Source: Oncomelania hupensis
Taxonomy: Eukaryota; Mollusca; Gastropoda; Littorinimorpha; Pomatiopsidae
DNA: 64,000 bases
Assembly (NCBI GenBank): GCA_036898135.1
Contig: CM072513.1
Coordinates: 13,190,522-13,254,521 of the forward strand
Direction of reading: 5' to 3'
Under the pieces are notes generated by a model. That model did no database searches. It had not been told where the DNA came from and saw only the letters and a list, made by a program, of their open reading frames with translations. How positions within the stretch are numbered: position 1 is the first letter of the stretch; each line of letters starts with the position of its first letter. The position numbers and the translations under genes were made by a program. Shown one piece after another: positions 33,296 through 45,240 of the stretch.

Positions 33296-33629
33296 ACATC
33301 ATCAGGATTGCTCACAGGAAAACGCTTATTAAGTCATAATCACCAACACCCATCAAACCACCATTTGATATCGACCACGCGCACCCGTCACACAGAGAGG
33401 GTTAAAAGGGAGGAAAGGGGAGGCACGGGGAGAGAGAGGGGGAGACAAACAAATAAATAGATACATAGATACACTGGCAACAGTTAGAAAACCAATACCA
33501 CACCAAACATCCCACACCAGTGATGGTATACGACCCGGAGTAAACCAAGGAAAGTTAATGTTGAGGACAGTGAGGCAGAAGCCATAATGATGCAATGTAA
33601 CTATATGATGCATTTATTTATTTAATGAA

Positions 33630-33916
33630 CCTTCAATAGTGCTTTTCCAGCTCAAGAACTGCTCAAGTCGATATAGGATCTAACTCAAGCTTCTTGAGGC
33701 GCCCACCTTCAACCTTTTTACCAAAAAGACTGACCACAGTGAGCGATCTGGGACCTAGCGCGTGCTTGATGGATTTGTGGAGCCGGCGCGACACTCACCC
33801 CTTTAAGACATGAGCGTCAGGATCTTTAAAGTCCATCCAGCACGCGCTAGGTCCCTTCTCGCCATCCCAGATCGCTCACTTTTGTCAGTCTTTTTGGTAA
33901 AGGTTGAAGGTGGGTA
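33630..33916 (+). mobile_element. Family A copy with an inverted duplication (foldback)
   Basis: Starts GTGCTTTTCCAGCTCAAGAA. The segment 33701-33766 (CACCTTCAACCTTTTTACC, GTGAGCGATCTGGGACC, CTAGCGCGTGCTTG) recurs in inverted form at 33839-33916 with about ten extra bases (TTCTCGCCAT). The arms enclose GACATGAGCGTCAGGATC. A transcript would form a long hairpin. Confidence 0.8.
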
Positions 33917-33969
33917 ATTTTTTTCTATCATGTATTTTTATTTATTTATATTTAATTATATATTTATTA

Positions 33970-34026
<57 letters not shown>

Positions 34027-34140
34027 TAACTTCAGGCCGTCAATGGGGTTTGAACCACTGCCTGTACAGCCAGCAATTTTATGGCCTGACATTTGAGTAC
34101 ACTGCCTACACCACTGAGCCAACTGCGCTCCCCTATAATG
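33970..34140 (-). mobile_element. tRNA-derived SINE with TAA tail
   Basis: Minus strand: A-box TTGGCTCAGTGG (34122-34111) and B-box GGTTCAAACCCC (34056-34045), followed by a short body and a TAA microsatellite tail (34026-33970). The A-B distance of about 55-65 bp is slightly long for a tRNA. Its 5' edge directly touches the 26-bp array. Confidence 0.75.
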
Positions 34141-35303
34141 TAGGGCCTAACTATTAGCCCTAATGATGCAATGTAACTATTAGCCCTAATGATGCAATGT
34201 AACTATCAGCCCTAATGATGCAATGTAACTATCAGCCCTAATGATGCACTGTAACTATCAGCCCTAATGATGCAATGTAACTATCAGCCCTAATGATGCA
34301 CTGTAACTATCAGCCCTAATGATGCAATGTAACTACTAGCCCTAATGATGCAATGTAACTATTAGCCCTAATGATGCAATGTAACTATCAGCCCTAATGA
34401 TGCAATGTAACTATCAGCCCTAATGATGCAATGTAACTATCAGCCCTAATGATGCAATGTAACTATCAGCCCTAATGATGCAAAGTAACTATCAGCCCTA
34501 ATGATGCAATGTAACTATCAGCCCTAATGATACAATGTAACTATCAGCCCTAATGATGCAATGTAACTATCAGCCCTAATGATGCAATGTAACTATCAGC
34601 CCTAATGATGCAATGTAACTATCAGCCCTAATGATGCAAAGTAACTATTAGCCCTAATGATGCAATGTAACTATCAGCCCTAATGATGCAATGTAACTAT
34701 CAGCCCTAATGATGCAATGTAACTATCAGCCCTAATGATACAATGTAACTATCAGCCCTAATGATGCAATGTAACTATCAGCCCTAATGATGCAATGTAA
34801 CTATCAGCCCTAATGATGCAATGTAACTATCAGCCCTAATGATGCAATGTAACTATCAGCCCTAATGATGCAATGTAACTATCAGCCCTAATGATACAAT
34901 GTAACTATCAGCCCTAATGATGCAATGTAACTATCAGCCCTAATGATGCAATGTAACTATCAGCCCTAATGATGCAATGTAACTATCAGCCCTAATGATG
35001 CAATGTAACTATCAGCCCTAATGATGCAATGTAACTATCAGCCCTAATGATGCAATGTAACTATCAGCCCTAATGATGCTATGTAACTATCAGCCCTAAT
35101 GATGCTATGTAACTATCAGCCCTAATGATGCAATGTAACTATCAGCCCTAATGATGCAATGTAACTATCAGCCCTAATGATGCAATGTAACTATCAGCCC
35201 TAATGATGCAATGTAACTATCAGCCCTAATGATGCAATGTAACTATCAGCCCTAATGATACAATGTAACTATCAGCCCTAATGATGCAATGTAACTACTA
35301 GCG
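34141..35303. repeat. 26-bp minisatellite (TAATGATGCAATGTAACTAT...), ~44 copies
   Basis: Nearly identical 26-bp units ending CAGCCC. Common variants change a single base (TACAATG, TGCAAAG, TGCTATG). The array ends about 50 bp downstream of the donor site of the neurexin exon, so it is intronic. Confidence 0.95.
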
Positions 35304-35356
35304 CCGTCATAATGATACAACGTAGTTAGGTATTAGCCAAGTGCAGGCGGTCTTAC

Positions 35357-36160
35357 CTGTCTGACAGACGCTGTCGATGAAGCCAGTGGCTCTACAGTCA
35401 CAGGTAAAACGGTTCCAGCCCTCCACACACGCGCCTTGGTGCATGCAAGGATGACTGCGACAGTGCGGCTCCGTGACTTGACAGTATTCCGCTAACCCCG
35501 CCACCCCCTGGATCTGCGCCGCCGTGACCAGGTCGATCTTGTTGCCGTCTACCACCAAGTCCAGCAAGCAGCCCACGTAGCCGTCCCCCAACATCCCCGC
35601 CCACAGCTCTCTGGGCAGCGTGGAACCGGCCGTTTCCATCTTAGTGTTGACTCCGCCGATGGACAGAGATCCGTCCCCAAGTCGAAGCGGTCCAGCGCAT
35701 TGACCGAGGCGAACACTTCTTTCTGCCCATCGATGGTGATGTAGCCGCGGCTGCCGCGGTATTCGTAATACACATTGTGCGGCTTGCCATCGCCGACCGG
35801 TTGTCCACGGCACACAATCCGTATGGCCTCCGAGCCTTGGTTGACAATGAGGTTGAGATAGCCATCCACCAGCTCTATAGCGAAGAAGTCCGAATTGCCG
35901 GCGGAGGCCCCAGTGCTGTACATCAGCAGACCGTTCTGTTCTACCGTCTGAAACTGAAAGGCCAGCGATCCGCGCTCGTTGGCCTTGTCCCAGGTAGGGA
36001 TGGTGATGTAGGCTTCGGGCGTGGTAAAGGTGATGGGTCTGGACTGCGCCAGCTCCTGACACTTGTCGTAGATCACCTCGCCGTTGACCTGCAGCAGCGC
36101 GTGCCGGGAGCGTGCCATCTCTGTCAAGTCCATCTCCACGTTGTCCGCCTTGTAACGAAC
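35357..36160 (-). CDS. NRXN: Neurexin exon: end of LNS2, LNS3 and EGF repeat
   Basis: Neurexins are presynaptic adhesion proteins whose extracellular LNS (laminin G) and EGF domains bind postsynaptic partners. The exon starts after TGATTGCAG (acceptor at 36161) with VRYKADNVEMDLTEMA and goes on to ITFTTPEAYITIPTW, DFFAIELVDGYLNLIVNQG and YITIDGQKEVFASVNALDRF. It then reads SLSIGGV, PRELWAGMLGDGYVGCLLDL and IQGVAG. A six-cysteine EGF repeat follows (HCRSHPCMHQGACVEGWNRF, then CDCRATGFIDSVC), and the donor is ACAG/GTAAGA at 35356. Order and wording match alpha-neurexin LNS3-EGF. The frame shifts by one base at the CCCC run 35675-35678: the first part reads in one frame, LNS3's end in another. 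The exon is GC-rich against AT-rich surroundings. Other LNS/EGF proteins are possible but fit less well. Confidence 0.88.
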
Positions 36161-36162
36161 CT

Positions 36163-36325
36163 GCAATCAGCACATTAGTCACCCCATTAATGTGCAATCA
36201 CGACAACATTAGTCGCACCATTAATGTGCAATCACGACAACATTAGTCACCCCATTAATATGCAATCACGACAACATCAGTCACCCCATTAATGTGCAAT
36301 CACGACAATCGGAGAAATAACATTA
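36163..36325. repeat. ~34-37 bp tandem repeat at the intron 3' splice site, 4 units
   Basis: Units read ACATTAGTCACCCCATTAAT plus GTGCAATCACGACA. Read on the gene strand each unit carries GGGGTGACTAATGT, with a branch-point-like TGACTAAT, and GTGATTGCAC, one base from the true acceptor GCTGATTGCAG. The array therefore looks like duplication of the splice-site region. Confidence 0.85.
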
Positions 36326-36600
36326 GTCACCCCATACATTAACTAGAAGGGCAATGCCCCTGCGACTCACATGCTCCTTATGCAATTCGCAATATTTAAC
36401 ATAAAAATTAGTGCCCAGAAAAAACTAACAAAATAAAACGAGTCGTTGAAATTGAATGCGTTACCAAGAGGAAAAAAGAAGTAAACCGGTTACACTTCTC
36501 ATGCTGATGTTAGACATCTCAAATACATTATGCTGTACATTATACATGACGTAAACTGAATCTCAAAATTTAATGTTAACCTGTTGAACCTGATGCTAGA

Positions 36601-36607
<7 letters not shown>

Positions 36608-36658
<51 letters not shown>
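36608..36658. repeat. GT microsatellite
   Basis: About 25 GT units, followed by short ATT runs to 36722. 36326-36607 and 36723-36900 hold no gene; 36901-37020 is a CT-rich run. Confidence 0.96.
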
Positions 36659-36660
<2 letters not shown>

Positions 36661-37021
36661 AAGTAACACGATTATTATTATTATTATTATTTTTTTTTTT
36701 AAAGTATTATTATTATTATTATAAAGTCATGCTGTTACTACATTATTTTAATTTTGTCACACTGTGTTTGATGCTGTACGACTGAATCTCCAGTATTAAC
36801 CTGTCACTGAGAGTATGTTCGCCTTGTATTTATAAATCTAGACACATCAATAAACATAAAACTTTATTTTTACCTTTGTTTTATATGTTTTATCAAATCT
36901 CATTCTCTTTCCCTCTCTCCTTTGCCTCTCTCTCTTTTCTCTCTCACCCCCCCCCCCCTCTCTCTGTCTGTCTACATGTATCTCTGTCTGTCTGTCTCTC
37001 TCTGTCTCTCTCTCTGTCTCA

Positions 37022-38170
37022 CAGTTTCAGGCTGTTACTACTGGAGTACCTCAAGGATCGATTTTAGGGCCTTTATTATTTTCTGTCTATATAAATGATC
37101 TTCCCCTTCATATATCTACTTCTTGTGAACTCTTTGCTGATGACACCACATTACACTCCAAGGATACAGGACTACGTAATTTAGGCTCCTCTTTACAAAT
37201 AGGGGCTAATGAACTACAGGAATGGGCTGAATTCAATCACATGACGCTTAATCCAGACAAAACTAAATCCATGCTAATTACAACTAGACAAAAAGGCAAA
37301 GTTCTTCTATGAAACTCCCTCCCTTAAAACTTTGCAAAAAAAACAGTTGAAGAAGTTCAGTGCCATAAACTTCTTGGCGTAACATTAGACAATAATTTGT
37401 CTTGGTTGCAACATATTTTAATATTAGTAGATCTATTTCCAGAAGGACTTATCAATTATCAAGGATTAAACATTACTTAAATCTGCAGTCTCGTAAACTA
37501 TTCTACTTGGGACATATTCAACCATTTATTGATTATTCTTCAACTATTTGGGATTCTGCTAGTAGCAATGCCATGAAGCCTTTATTTCGGATTCACAAAC
37601 GTGCAATTAAAATGGTTATTCTTAAAAACAAAATCTCTCTGAATGATTACAAACAGATCAACATACTACCTCTTGCAACAGATTAAAATTTAATAAAGGA
37701 ATGTTCATGCACAAGATCCTTTCTGGTAAAACACCCTCCTATCTTTCTTCTCTTTTTTCTAGGAAAACTGCCAGATTTTCTACCAAACTAAATATCCCAT
37801 TTCCAAGAATTGATCTTTTTAAAACCAGTCTGTCATATTCAGGCTCCACTTTATGGAATAACTTTCCAGAAGTTCTCCGCAGTGCAGTCACTAAATACAC
37901 ATCCTTTAGACACCATCTTTTACAGCACGTTGAAATTAGTTAATTAGCTAATTTGCAAGAGTTCTTACTTTCATAACTTTCATTAGATTGTTTTACATAA
38001 GTTGTGTGTATGTTCGTGTGTGTGTGGAACGGAAGAGAGGAGTGGATGCGCACGTGCGCATATTTTGATAATATTGTTACATTTTGATATTATTGTTATG
38101 AAGTTATTTTGTTATACTAATTGCTATTGTTACAAGCCCCAAGGGCAGGATGTACCCTTGTTAAATAAAA

Positions 38171-38200
<30 letters not shown>
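37022..38200 (+). mobile_element. CR1/L2-like LINE, 5'-truncated, with TGTC tail
   Basis: Encodes TTGVPQGSILGPLLFSVYIN, then CELFADDTTLH (catalytic Asp pair), LNPDKTKSMLITTRQKGK and, in later frames, SISRRTYQLSRIKHYLNLQS, FIDYSSTIWDS and SYSGSTLWNNFPEVLRSA. Stops or shifts near 37310, 37400 and 37686 make it a dead copy. It begins where a CT-rich run ends and finishes in TTAAATAAAATTGTCTGTC followed by TGTC units (38172-38200). A closely related copy lies on the minus strand at 48345-49690. Confidence 0.85.
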
Positions 38201-38207
<7 letters not shown>

Positions 38208-38274
38208 AACTGTAAATCAAATGGAAAACATATGACTTCTTTTCCAGTGCAAATGATGGCGGTTTATTCGCACT

Positions 38275-38945
38275 AATAGCCAATATCACACTCAACCTGA
38301 CATTACATGTACGCCCCTACCAAAACTGGGCAGACGCATGTGGACCCCACTGCAATAACGAGACAACTGACCGAAGCCTAAGACTCTTGGAGTTTGCCAG
38401 ATACAACAATCTGATACTGGCAAACACGCTTGGTCCCCACAAAAATCCAAACGATGGACCTGGCACAGTCCCAGCGGGGAGCATTACAAACAGATCGACT
38501 ACATTATGGTCAAGAAACGCGTCAGATCAAGCGTCAACGTTGGCAAGACACGCACTTTTCCATGAGCAGACATCGGAAGTGACCACGATCTCGGGATGAT
38601 GTCTTTCCGGCTACACTTGAAGAGAATGAACAAAACAATGTGCACCAGGTTGAATTCGACCTGGACAAACTGCAAGACCCGGAGGTGGCAGAAATATTCC
38701 AAGCCACAATTGGAGGGAAATTTGCACCATTGCTCTCTTTGGGACCTGATGAAGTAGATGTCAACACCATGACGGGCCTTCACCTCTGAGATCCTTGGCA
38801 ATCACCGCCCAAAGAAGAAACCGCGGATCACGCCTAAACTTTTGGACCTGTGTGACAAACGAAGAGAGATGAAAAATAAAAAGAGCACCTCATAGGGAGC
38901 TGATGCCTCCCGAGAAATCAACAGTGATATTGGAAAAGGAATGCG
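38275..38945 (+). mobile_element. RTE-like LINE, endonuclease-domain fragment
   Basis: Reads NWADACGPHCN-like text, TTDRSLRLLEFARYNNLILA, NTLGPHKNPN and, after a frame shift, QIDYIMVKKRVRSSVNVGKT and SDHDLGMMSFRLHL. This is the order of an APE-type endonuclease (the terminal SDH motif is visible). It belongs to the same family as the GGATA-tailed fragments. The copy breaks at about 38945, where another LINE tail lies in reverse. Confidence 0.8.
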
Positions 38946-38952
38946 CACAGCA

Positions 38953-39230
38953 AAGTCAAATCAAGTCAAGTCAAGTCTACCAAGCCTTATCCCCCACAAT
39001 GGAGAACTGATACAGCACATGGCGTCTCAGCCAATAACAAAAGAAGAACAAAAAAACAAACTGTTACAACAAATAAAATAATACATAAAATCATTATCAC
39101 ACACAATCTCAAGTTCTTTTTTCTACTAACGGACATACACCCACGTAACAAATGCACAGTTAATTTTATTTGGTTGACATAACAGTTCATATCATGTTCA
39201 CACAATTGAGATAACTTTCCATTTACTATG
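38953..39230 (-). mobile_element. LINE 3' end with ACTTG-type tail (minus)
   Basis: Reverse complement shares TTGGCTGAGACGCCATGTGC, TGTATCA and GGTAGACTTGACTTGACTTG with 50870-50998. The tail is the pentamer run at 38953-38977. It lies between two parts of an RTE-like element, so it was probably inserted there. Confidence 0.7.
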
Positions 39231-39369
39231 ACAGTTTGAGGGTATGAACATAATATGTAATAGAATAAAATTACTCAGCGGATACGCTACGACCACTACG
39301 GAGGAATCACATCATAGGCCAGTGGTTTTTATCATGGAAAGCAGTTATCATAGTCAAGGGAAGCAATTG

Positions 39370-39695
39370 TAGTCATAATACAATACTAGCAAAGCAGAAC
39401 TGGATAAAAGATCAATGCCAGCAAATAGAGAACAGTCTGAACAAGATCAAGAGCAAGAAGGTCTACCAAATTGTGAAGCGGCTGACAAGTGTTACACAGC
39501 CCAAGGTCTCCACGATCCAAAGCAAGTGTGGCTTGTACAAAAAAAGTGTTGGGAAGACAACATTCAACAATGGACTGGCTTGACACTGGATGAAGCCATC
39601 AGGACTGCCGAGGACAAAGAAAAATAGCGTACGCTGGTTACGATCATCTGTGGTAGACCAACCACTTTCCAGTTACGGGAATAGGATAGAATAGG
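39370..39695 (+). mobile_element. RTE-like LINE, linker and C-terminal fragment
   Basis: Encodes DWIKDQCQQIENSLNKIKSK and VYQIVKRLTSVTQPK, the stretch between endonuclease and RT, and then jumps to WEDNIQQWTGLTLDEAIRTA and the GGGAATAGGATAGAATAGG end. The whole RT is deleted. It probably continues the fragment at 38275-38945. 39696-40390 has no recognised gene. Confidence 0.8.
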
Positions 39696-40390
39696 TTCTA
39701 TGTTTAATGTGAACAACATTCAAATGATAATACGTATAAAACTAATGTATGTACGTAATAAAATAATAAATAAATAAATAAATAAAAGCCAACGAAAAGG
39801 GGGAATAACAAGTGCAACATACTACAAAACAAAGTGGACCTCCCAAGAGTCTGTCGCGCTAGACTGCTCCACGTAATAGTCTGCGCAAAAGGGAGGAAAC
39901 CTCACAGAACAGTTGCGGACCTTCAAACGCAATCCCTAGAAGCAAACGCGCGTTAACTCCACATTTAAATTTGAGAGAGGTGGGTTTCGTGTGTGAGGAG
40001 GGGTGGGGGAGAGAGAGAGGTAGGGAGTGAGAGTAGGAGAGGGGCGATGGTAGAAAAGAAAGGAGTGAGATTTTATACACAAAAACGACAGGAGGAAACA
40101 ACAAAAGACAAAATAACATACGAACCGAAAGTAAAAAATAACACCCAACTGAATTGTAGAATTGGAAAGCTTTTTTTTTCTTCAAAGTAACAAATGTTGA
40201 ATATGCAATAGACGAAAGAAAAAAAAGTTTGTAAAAATATAACACAAAATCGCTGGCAACAAGAAACTCGAAAAAAAAAGACAAGAGGAAAATGGCGTAA
40301 GAGAAAAAAAAATCAACCAAATTTTTAATTGAATAAAATACTACCTTTGATGACATGCTATGTTTTTTGCCTTCCGTTTCTTTTTCTCCA

Positions 40391-41268
40391 CAGAGACAAT
40401 ACACACAGAATACTAAATCTGCGGCCACAGAGACAATATAATACACACAGATTACTAAATCTGCGGCCACAGAGACAATACACACAGAATACTAAATCTG
40501 CGGCCACAGAGACAATACAATACACACAGATTACTAAATCTGCGGCCACAGAGACAATACACACAGAATACTAAATCTGCGGCTACAGAGACAATACACA
40601 CAGAATACTAAATCTGCGGCCACAGAGACAATACAATACACACAGATTACTAAATCTGCGGCCACAGAGACAATATACACAGAATACTAAATCTGCGGCT
40701 ACAGAGACAATACACACAGAATACTAAATCTGGGGCTACAGAGACAATGCATACAGAATACTAAATCTGCGGCAACAGAGACAATACACACAGAATACTA
40801 AATCTGCGGCAACAGAGACAATACACACAGAATACTAAATCTGCGGCCACAGAGACAATACACACAGAATACTAAATCTGCGGCAACAGAGACAATACAC
40901 ACAGAATACTAAATCTGCGGCCACAGAGACAATACACACAGAATACTAAATCTGCGGCTACAGAGACAATACACACAGAATACTAAATCTGCGGCCACAG
41001 AGACAATACACACAGAATACTAAATCTGCGGCCACAGAGACAATACACACAGAATACTAAATCTGCAGCCACAGAGACAATACACACAGAATACTAAATC
41101 TGCGGCCACAGAGACAATACACACAAAATACTACATCTGCGGCCACAGAGACAATACACACAGAATACTAAATCTGCGGCCACAGAGACAATACACACAG
41201 AATACTAAATCTGCGGCCACAGAGACAATACACACAGAATACGAAATCTGGGGCCACAGAGACAATGT
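40391..41268. repeat. 37-bp minisatellite (CTAAATCTGCGGCCACAGAG...)
   Basis: About 24 units of CTAAATCTGCGGCCACAGAG plus ACAATACACACAGAATA, the early ones with an extra ATACA. Frames on both strands are periodic artefacts. 41269-41550 contains no gene. Confidence 0.95.
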
Positions 41269-41554
41269 GGATATACACGTCTGTATAGTGTGGGTGAAGA
41301 GGGAAGACGGACAAGCTGAAGGAGAGGGGTGAGAGCCTGCACAGCGCTGATAATGCCTGTGGGTGGTGTGGATGAAGGAAACAGAAAGGGGGTGAAGGTG
41401 GGGCAAAGGACGGTGAGGAGGGGGGGAGGTTGAGATCGGAATCATGAAGCCCTGATCAATACAGGGTGGCACATATTTTCTCACGAATGACGGAGTATCA
41501 AGGGCCTTCTGAAGTCTACGACCGTAGACCCGCCTAGGCAGGTTGGGATTGTCA

Positions 41555-42868
41555 TTAATAATAATAATAATAATAATAATAACGGATTTTTATATAGCGG
41601 GTACTCCAGCCTATGACCAGACTCACCACGCTTTACATAGTCATTACATATAAATACATGCACTCGATGAAACATCACTTTCGCTACAATACACCAAAAG
41701 ACGGGACAGTAAAGGTACAGACTATTTACAACTATGTACATAAATTACAAAAAAAGACAAAAATAGACTATTTACAACTATGTACACAAATGACAAAAAG
41801 ACAGAAGGTAGAATAGCAAAAACCTATTCACAGCTATTTATATGCCCGGTTAGGCCCAGGAAGAAAAACAGTATAAATATTTATTTACAGCCGTGTATAC
41901 ACTTACGGATCAGACATAGGCAAAAGATGAGAGAATGGCAGCGGGATACAAATCAATCTGAATAATGCAGTTTGAAGAGGTGGGTTTTGAGGGCCTTTTT
42001 GAATGCATGTGTTGATTGTATGTTGCGGATATGGGAGGGAAGGGAATTCCGCTGCTTAGGTGCGGAGTAAGCGAATGCACGTTGGCCGTATGTCTTAGTG
42101 CGGGTGACGGGAACCTTGAGTGTGCGAGTGTCAGCAGATCTTAAAGTGCGTGAAGGGGAGTAGACAGACAGTAGATCAGCAAGGTAGGAAGGACAAGAAT
42201 CTGTGAAGAAGTTATGACAGAGAACAGAGAGTTTGTACTCTATGCGTGAAGGGAATGTAGTAGAGGTGTGATGTGATCGCGTTTCTTTGCTCGGAATACT
42301 AGTCTAGCTGCTGAGTTCTGAACCTTTTGTAGTTTGTCAATGATGTGCTTCGGGGAGCCAGCAAGGAGAGAGTTGCAATAGTCCAGACGAGAAAGGACGA
42401 GAGCGCAGACTAGGGTTTTGGTGGCAGGGACTGTAAGATAGTGGCGAAAGGAGCTGATTTGGCGTATGGCCGTGTATGCAGAGCGACAGACGTTGGAGAT
42501 GTGGTTGTTGAGGGACAGGTCGTCGGAGAGAATGTAGCCGAGATTTCTTGCTGAGGATGAGAACTGAATGTTTGTTGTCCCTACTGTAAGCGATGTTGGG
42601 AGAGGCGAGAGTGAGGAGGAGGTGTTGTGTTTGTGAATGAGGAGGGCTTCGGTTTTATCATCATTAAGCTTAAGCTTGTTGAGTGTCATCCATGACTTAA
42701 TGTCTGTGATGCAGTTCTCCAAAGTCTGAACAGTGGAATTAATGAGAGAGGGGGCGGTGGATTTATACAGTTGTGTGTTGTCTGCAAATGACTGACTCTC
42801 AACAGCATGCTTTCTAAGCAGGAGAAGCAGTGGCTTGGTGTACAGAGTGAATAACACCGGCCCTAAAA
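41555..42868 (-). mobile_element. CR1-like LINE, 5'-truncated, with ATT tail
   Basis: The minus strand from 42857 to 42240 encodes MLFTLYTKPL, SFADNTQLYKS (the RT catalytic motif, FADD changed to FADN), LKLNDDKTEALLIHKH, NLGYILSDDLSLNNHISNVC, LVLSRLDYCNSLLAGSPKHI and AARLVFRAKKRDHITPLLHS. These are standard CR1-clade phrases. Only the C-terminal third of ORF2 remains; later frames are broken. The 3' end is marked by an ATT microsatellite at 41556-41581. It lies in the neurexin intron in the same direction as the gene. Confidence 0.85.
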
Positions 42869-43189
42869 CACTGTGTTACAACAGCACTGTGTTACAACAG
42901 CAGCAAAGAATGTAATACTACCAAGACTCTTTTGAAAGCACACGCTCACTCAAACTTACAATGAAGTTTTTTGTTTTGTTTTGGTTCTCCCTGAATATCA
43001 AGGGACTGACAATGCATTTGGATGAAGTCATCAAGCAGTCTCTTCATAATCTGCAAGCGCTTCAACCAGTCTTATAGCTCAGCAGTCACCGATAGTCTGT
43101 GTACACTGTTACAACTTGTTGCGTCCTCTGCATCACAAACCATCCGGCTTAAGACCAAACAAGAACAATGGCCGCCAAAGAACGCTTCA

Positions 43190-44040
43190 TCACCCAGGGT
43201 TTTCTACTCAATCTTTCTATTTTCTTTGTTAATCTACCTCTACTTCCTGACAACTTCCTCTTCCAGTTAACCTACCTCTACTTTCTGATAACTTCTTCTT
43301 CCAGTTAACCTACCTCTAATTCCTGATAACTTCTTCTTCTTCTTGTTAATATACCTCTGCTTCTAGATAGCTTCTTCTTCTTGTTAATCTACCCCTAGTT
43401 CCTGATAGCTTCTTCTTCCCTATTTCTTCTTCTAATTAATCTTCGTCTACTTCCTGATTTTGTCTTCTTGTTCTTCTTTTTGTTAAGCTACTTCCTGATT
43501 TCTTCTTCTTCTTGTTAATATACGTCTACTTCCTGATTTCTTCTTCTTGTTGTTAATATACGTCTACTTCCTGATTTCTTCTTCTTCTTGTTAATATACG
43601 TCTACTTCCTGATTTCGTAGATTTCTTAATATACGTCCTGATCACTTTCTTTTCTTGTTAATCTACGTCTACTTCCTAATTTCTTCTTCTTGTTAATCTG
43701 CGTCTACTTCCTGCTGTCTTCTTCTTTTGTTAATCTGCATCTACTTCCTGGTGTTTTCTTCTTCTTCTTAATCTACGATTACATCCCGATTTCTTCTTCT
43801 TCTTCTGTTAATTTACGTCTACTTCCTGAATTCTTATTGTTCTTGTTCTTCTTCTATTTTTAAATCTATGTCTACTTCTTGAATTCGTATTGTTCTTCTT
43901 CTAGTTAATCTAAGCCTACTTAATTACTGATTTCCTCTTCTTCATCTTGTTAATCTACGTCTATTTCCCGATTTCTTCCTCTTCTTCTTCATCTAGGTTT
44001 TACTTCCTGATTATTTCTTCTTCTTCTCCTCCTCATCTTC
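43190..44040. repeat. Degenerate pyrimidine-rich repeat (CTTCTTCTTGTTAATCTACG...)
   Basis: Irregular units of 30-40 bp with TTCTTCTTCTTGTTAATCTA and CGTCTACTTCCTGATTT. 44041-44640 continues pyrimidine-rich without a clear unit or gene. Confidence 0.8.
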
Positions 44041-44649
44041 TTTTTCCTCCCACAACTCCTTGTTATTCCTCGCCGTCTCTCTTAATTAGTATTGAAATAT
44101 TTCCATTGAAGTGCAAGAACATATAGTGCATTTTCTTTGTTTAAAACACACATTTTTAATTCTTTAATCTAGTTCAAAATAAGGTAGGTTTGTTAAGAGT
44201 GTGATTGCGAGTATCAGACAAAAAGTGAGTGCCAACGGTTTGACGAGGTAATTTTTTATAATTAATTAGTTACTGTTAATGTTTATAAAATAACATTAGG
44301 CTATGCCGAAAATCTTTTTTCGATTACAATTTTTCCAACACTCCCCTCTTCTCCTCACCCACCCCCTCCCCCCTGCCCGCTTCCCTCTAGTCTTCTCTTT
44401 AAACGTTCGTTTATACATTTCTTTCTTTTTTTTTCTCATTCCGACCTCTTTAATCTTGCTATCCTCTTGCCCCTCTCTTCTATTTTATTTCTCGTCCATC
44501 TTTCGCTGTTGTTGTTTTTTTTAAATTGATGTTCAGTTCTTTTCTATCTTTCCCTTTTTCTTCAGCCTTTTTCGCCCTCCTAGCTGCCCCGTCATTAAAT
44601 ATATTTATGTCATTGGGTCTGTTGTTTCATCTTATATTTGTTTCACATT

Positions 44650-44650
<1 letters not shown>

Positions 44651-44711
<61 letters not shown>

Positions 44712-44712
44712 T
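44651..44712. repeat. CAT microsatellite
   Basis: About 20 CAT units. Confidence 0.95.
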
Positions 44713-44869
44713 ATCACCATCATCATCCCACTGTCGCTGTCTTCCTCATTTACTCTTTCCTATTCCTGCTCTGTCCTTCACTCTGCTATACTATCTTCTT
44801 CTTCGCTAGATCAATGACCTACCTTTTTTCTTGAAAACTCTTCCTGGACAAGACTCCTTGTTTGTGTAT

Positions 44870-45240
44870 GAGGTCTGTTGGATCAGCTTGGGAGTGTTGG
44901 ACGCTTTCTGCCGGGTGGTCACTAGGGCTTCCTATGATTGTACTATTTAGCACTATAGGCATTTTATATGTATGCGTTTTGTTGATGATTTATAATGATG
45001 TTTGTATTCTATTTTGTTTTTGTAACCGGGGGTTCGCGTAGTTGAGGTCAACCCTCAGCCGTCCCTCGCGTGGGATGTCTTTATTGTAAAGTGACTGGCC
45101 GGTGGAGGGCATTCAATTTTCCCACTGGGGTTGTTTCAGCAGATCTTTTATGCGGATCGGGGGTTGTCCGGTCCTGATTTGGCTCGGAAGAGTCCGCTGG
45201 ACCTAAAGCAACAATAAATCAATCAATCAATCAATCAATC
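44870..45240 (+). mobile_element. Non-LTR retroelement 3' end with AATC tail
   Basis: Single-copy-like sequence ending TCCTGATTTGGCT, GGAAGAGTCCGCTGGACC, TAAAGCAACAATAAATCAAT and AATC repeats (45216-45240). The reversed fragment at 5830-5875 shows that this is a dispersed family. The left border is uncertain. 45241-45970 has no recognised gene. Confidence 0.65.

Noticed and set aside
35307..36197. A single 296-codon protein from one frame
   Set aside because: Only its C-terminal half is neurexin; the first half is the out-of-frame reading of LNS3 coding sequence and starts in the intron.
40391..41268. Regulated coding array reading VSVAADLVFCVYCL
   Set aside because: Periodic translation of the 37-bp minisatellite on the minus strand; the frame breaks whenever unit length changes.
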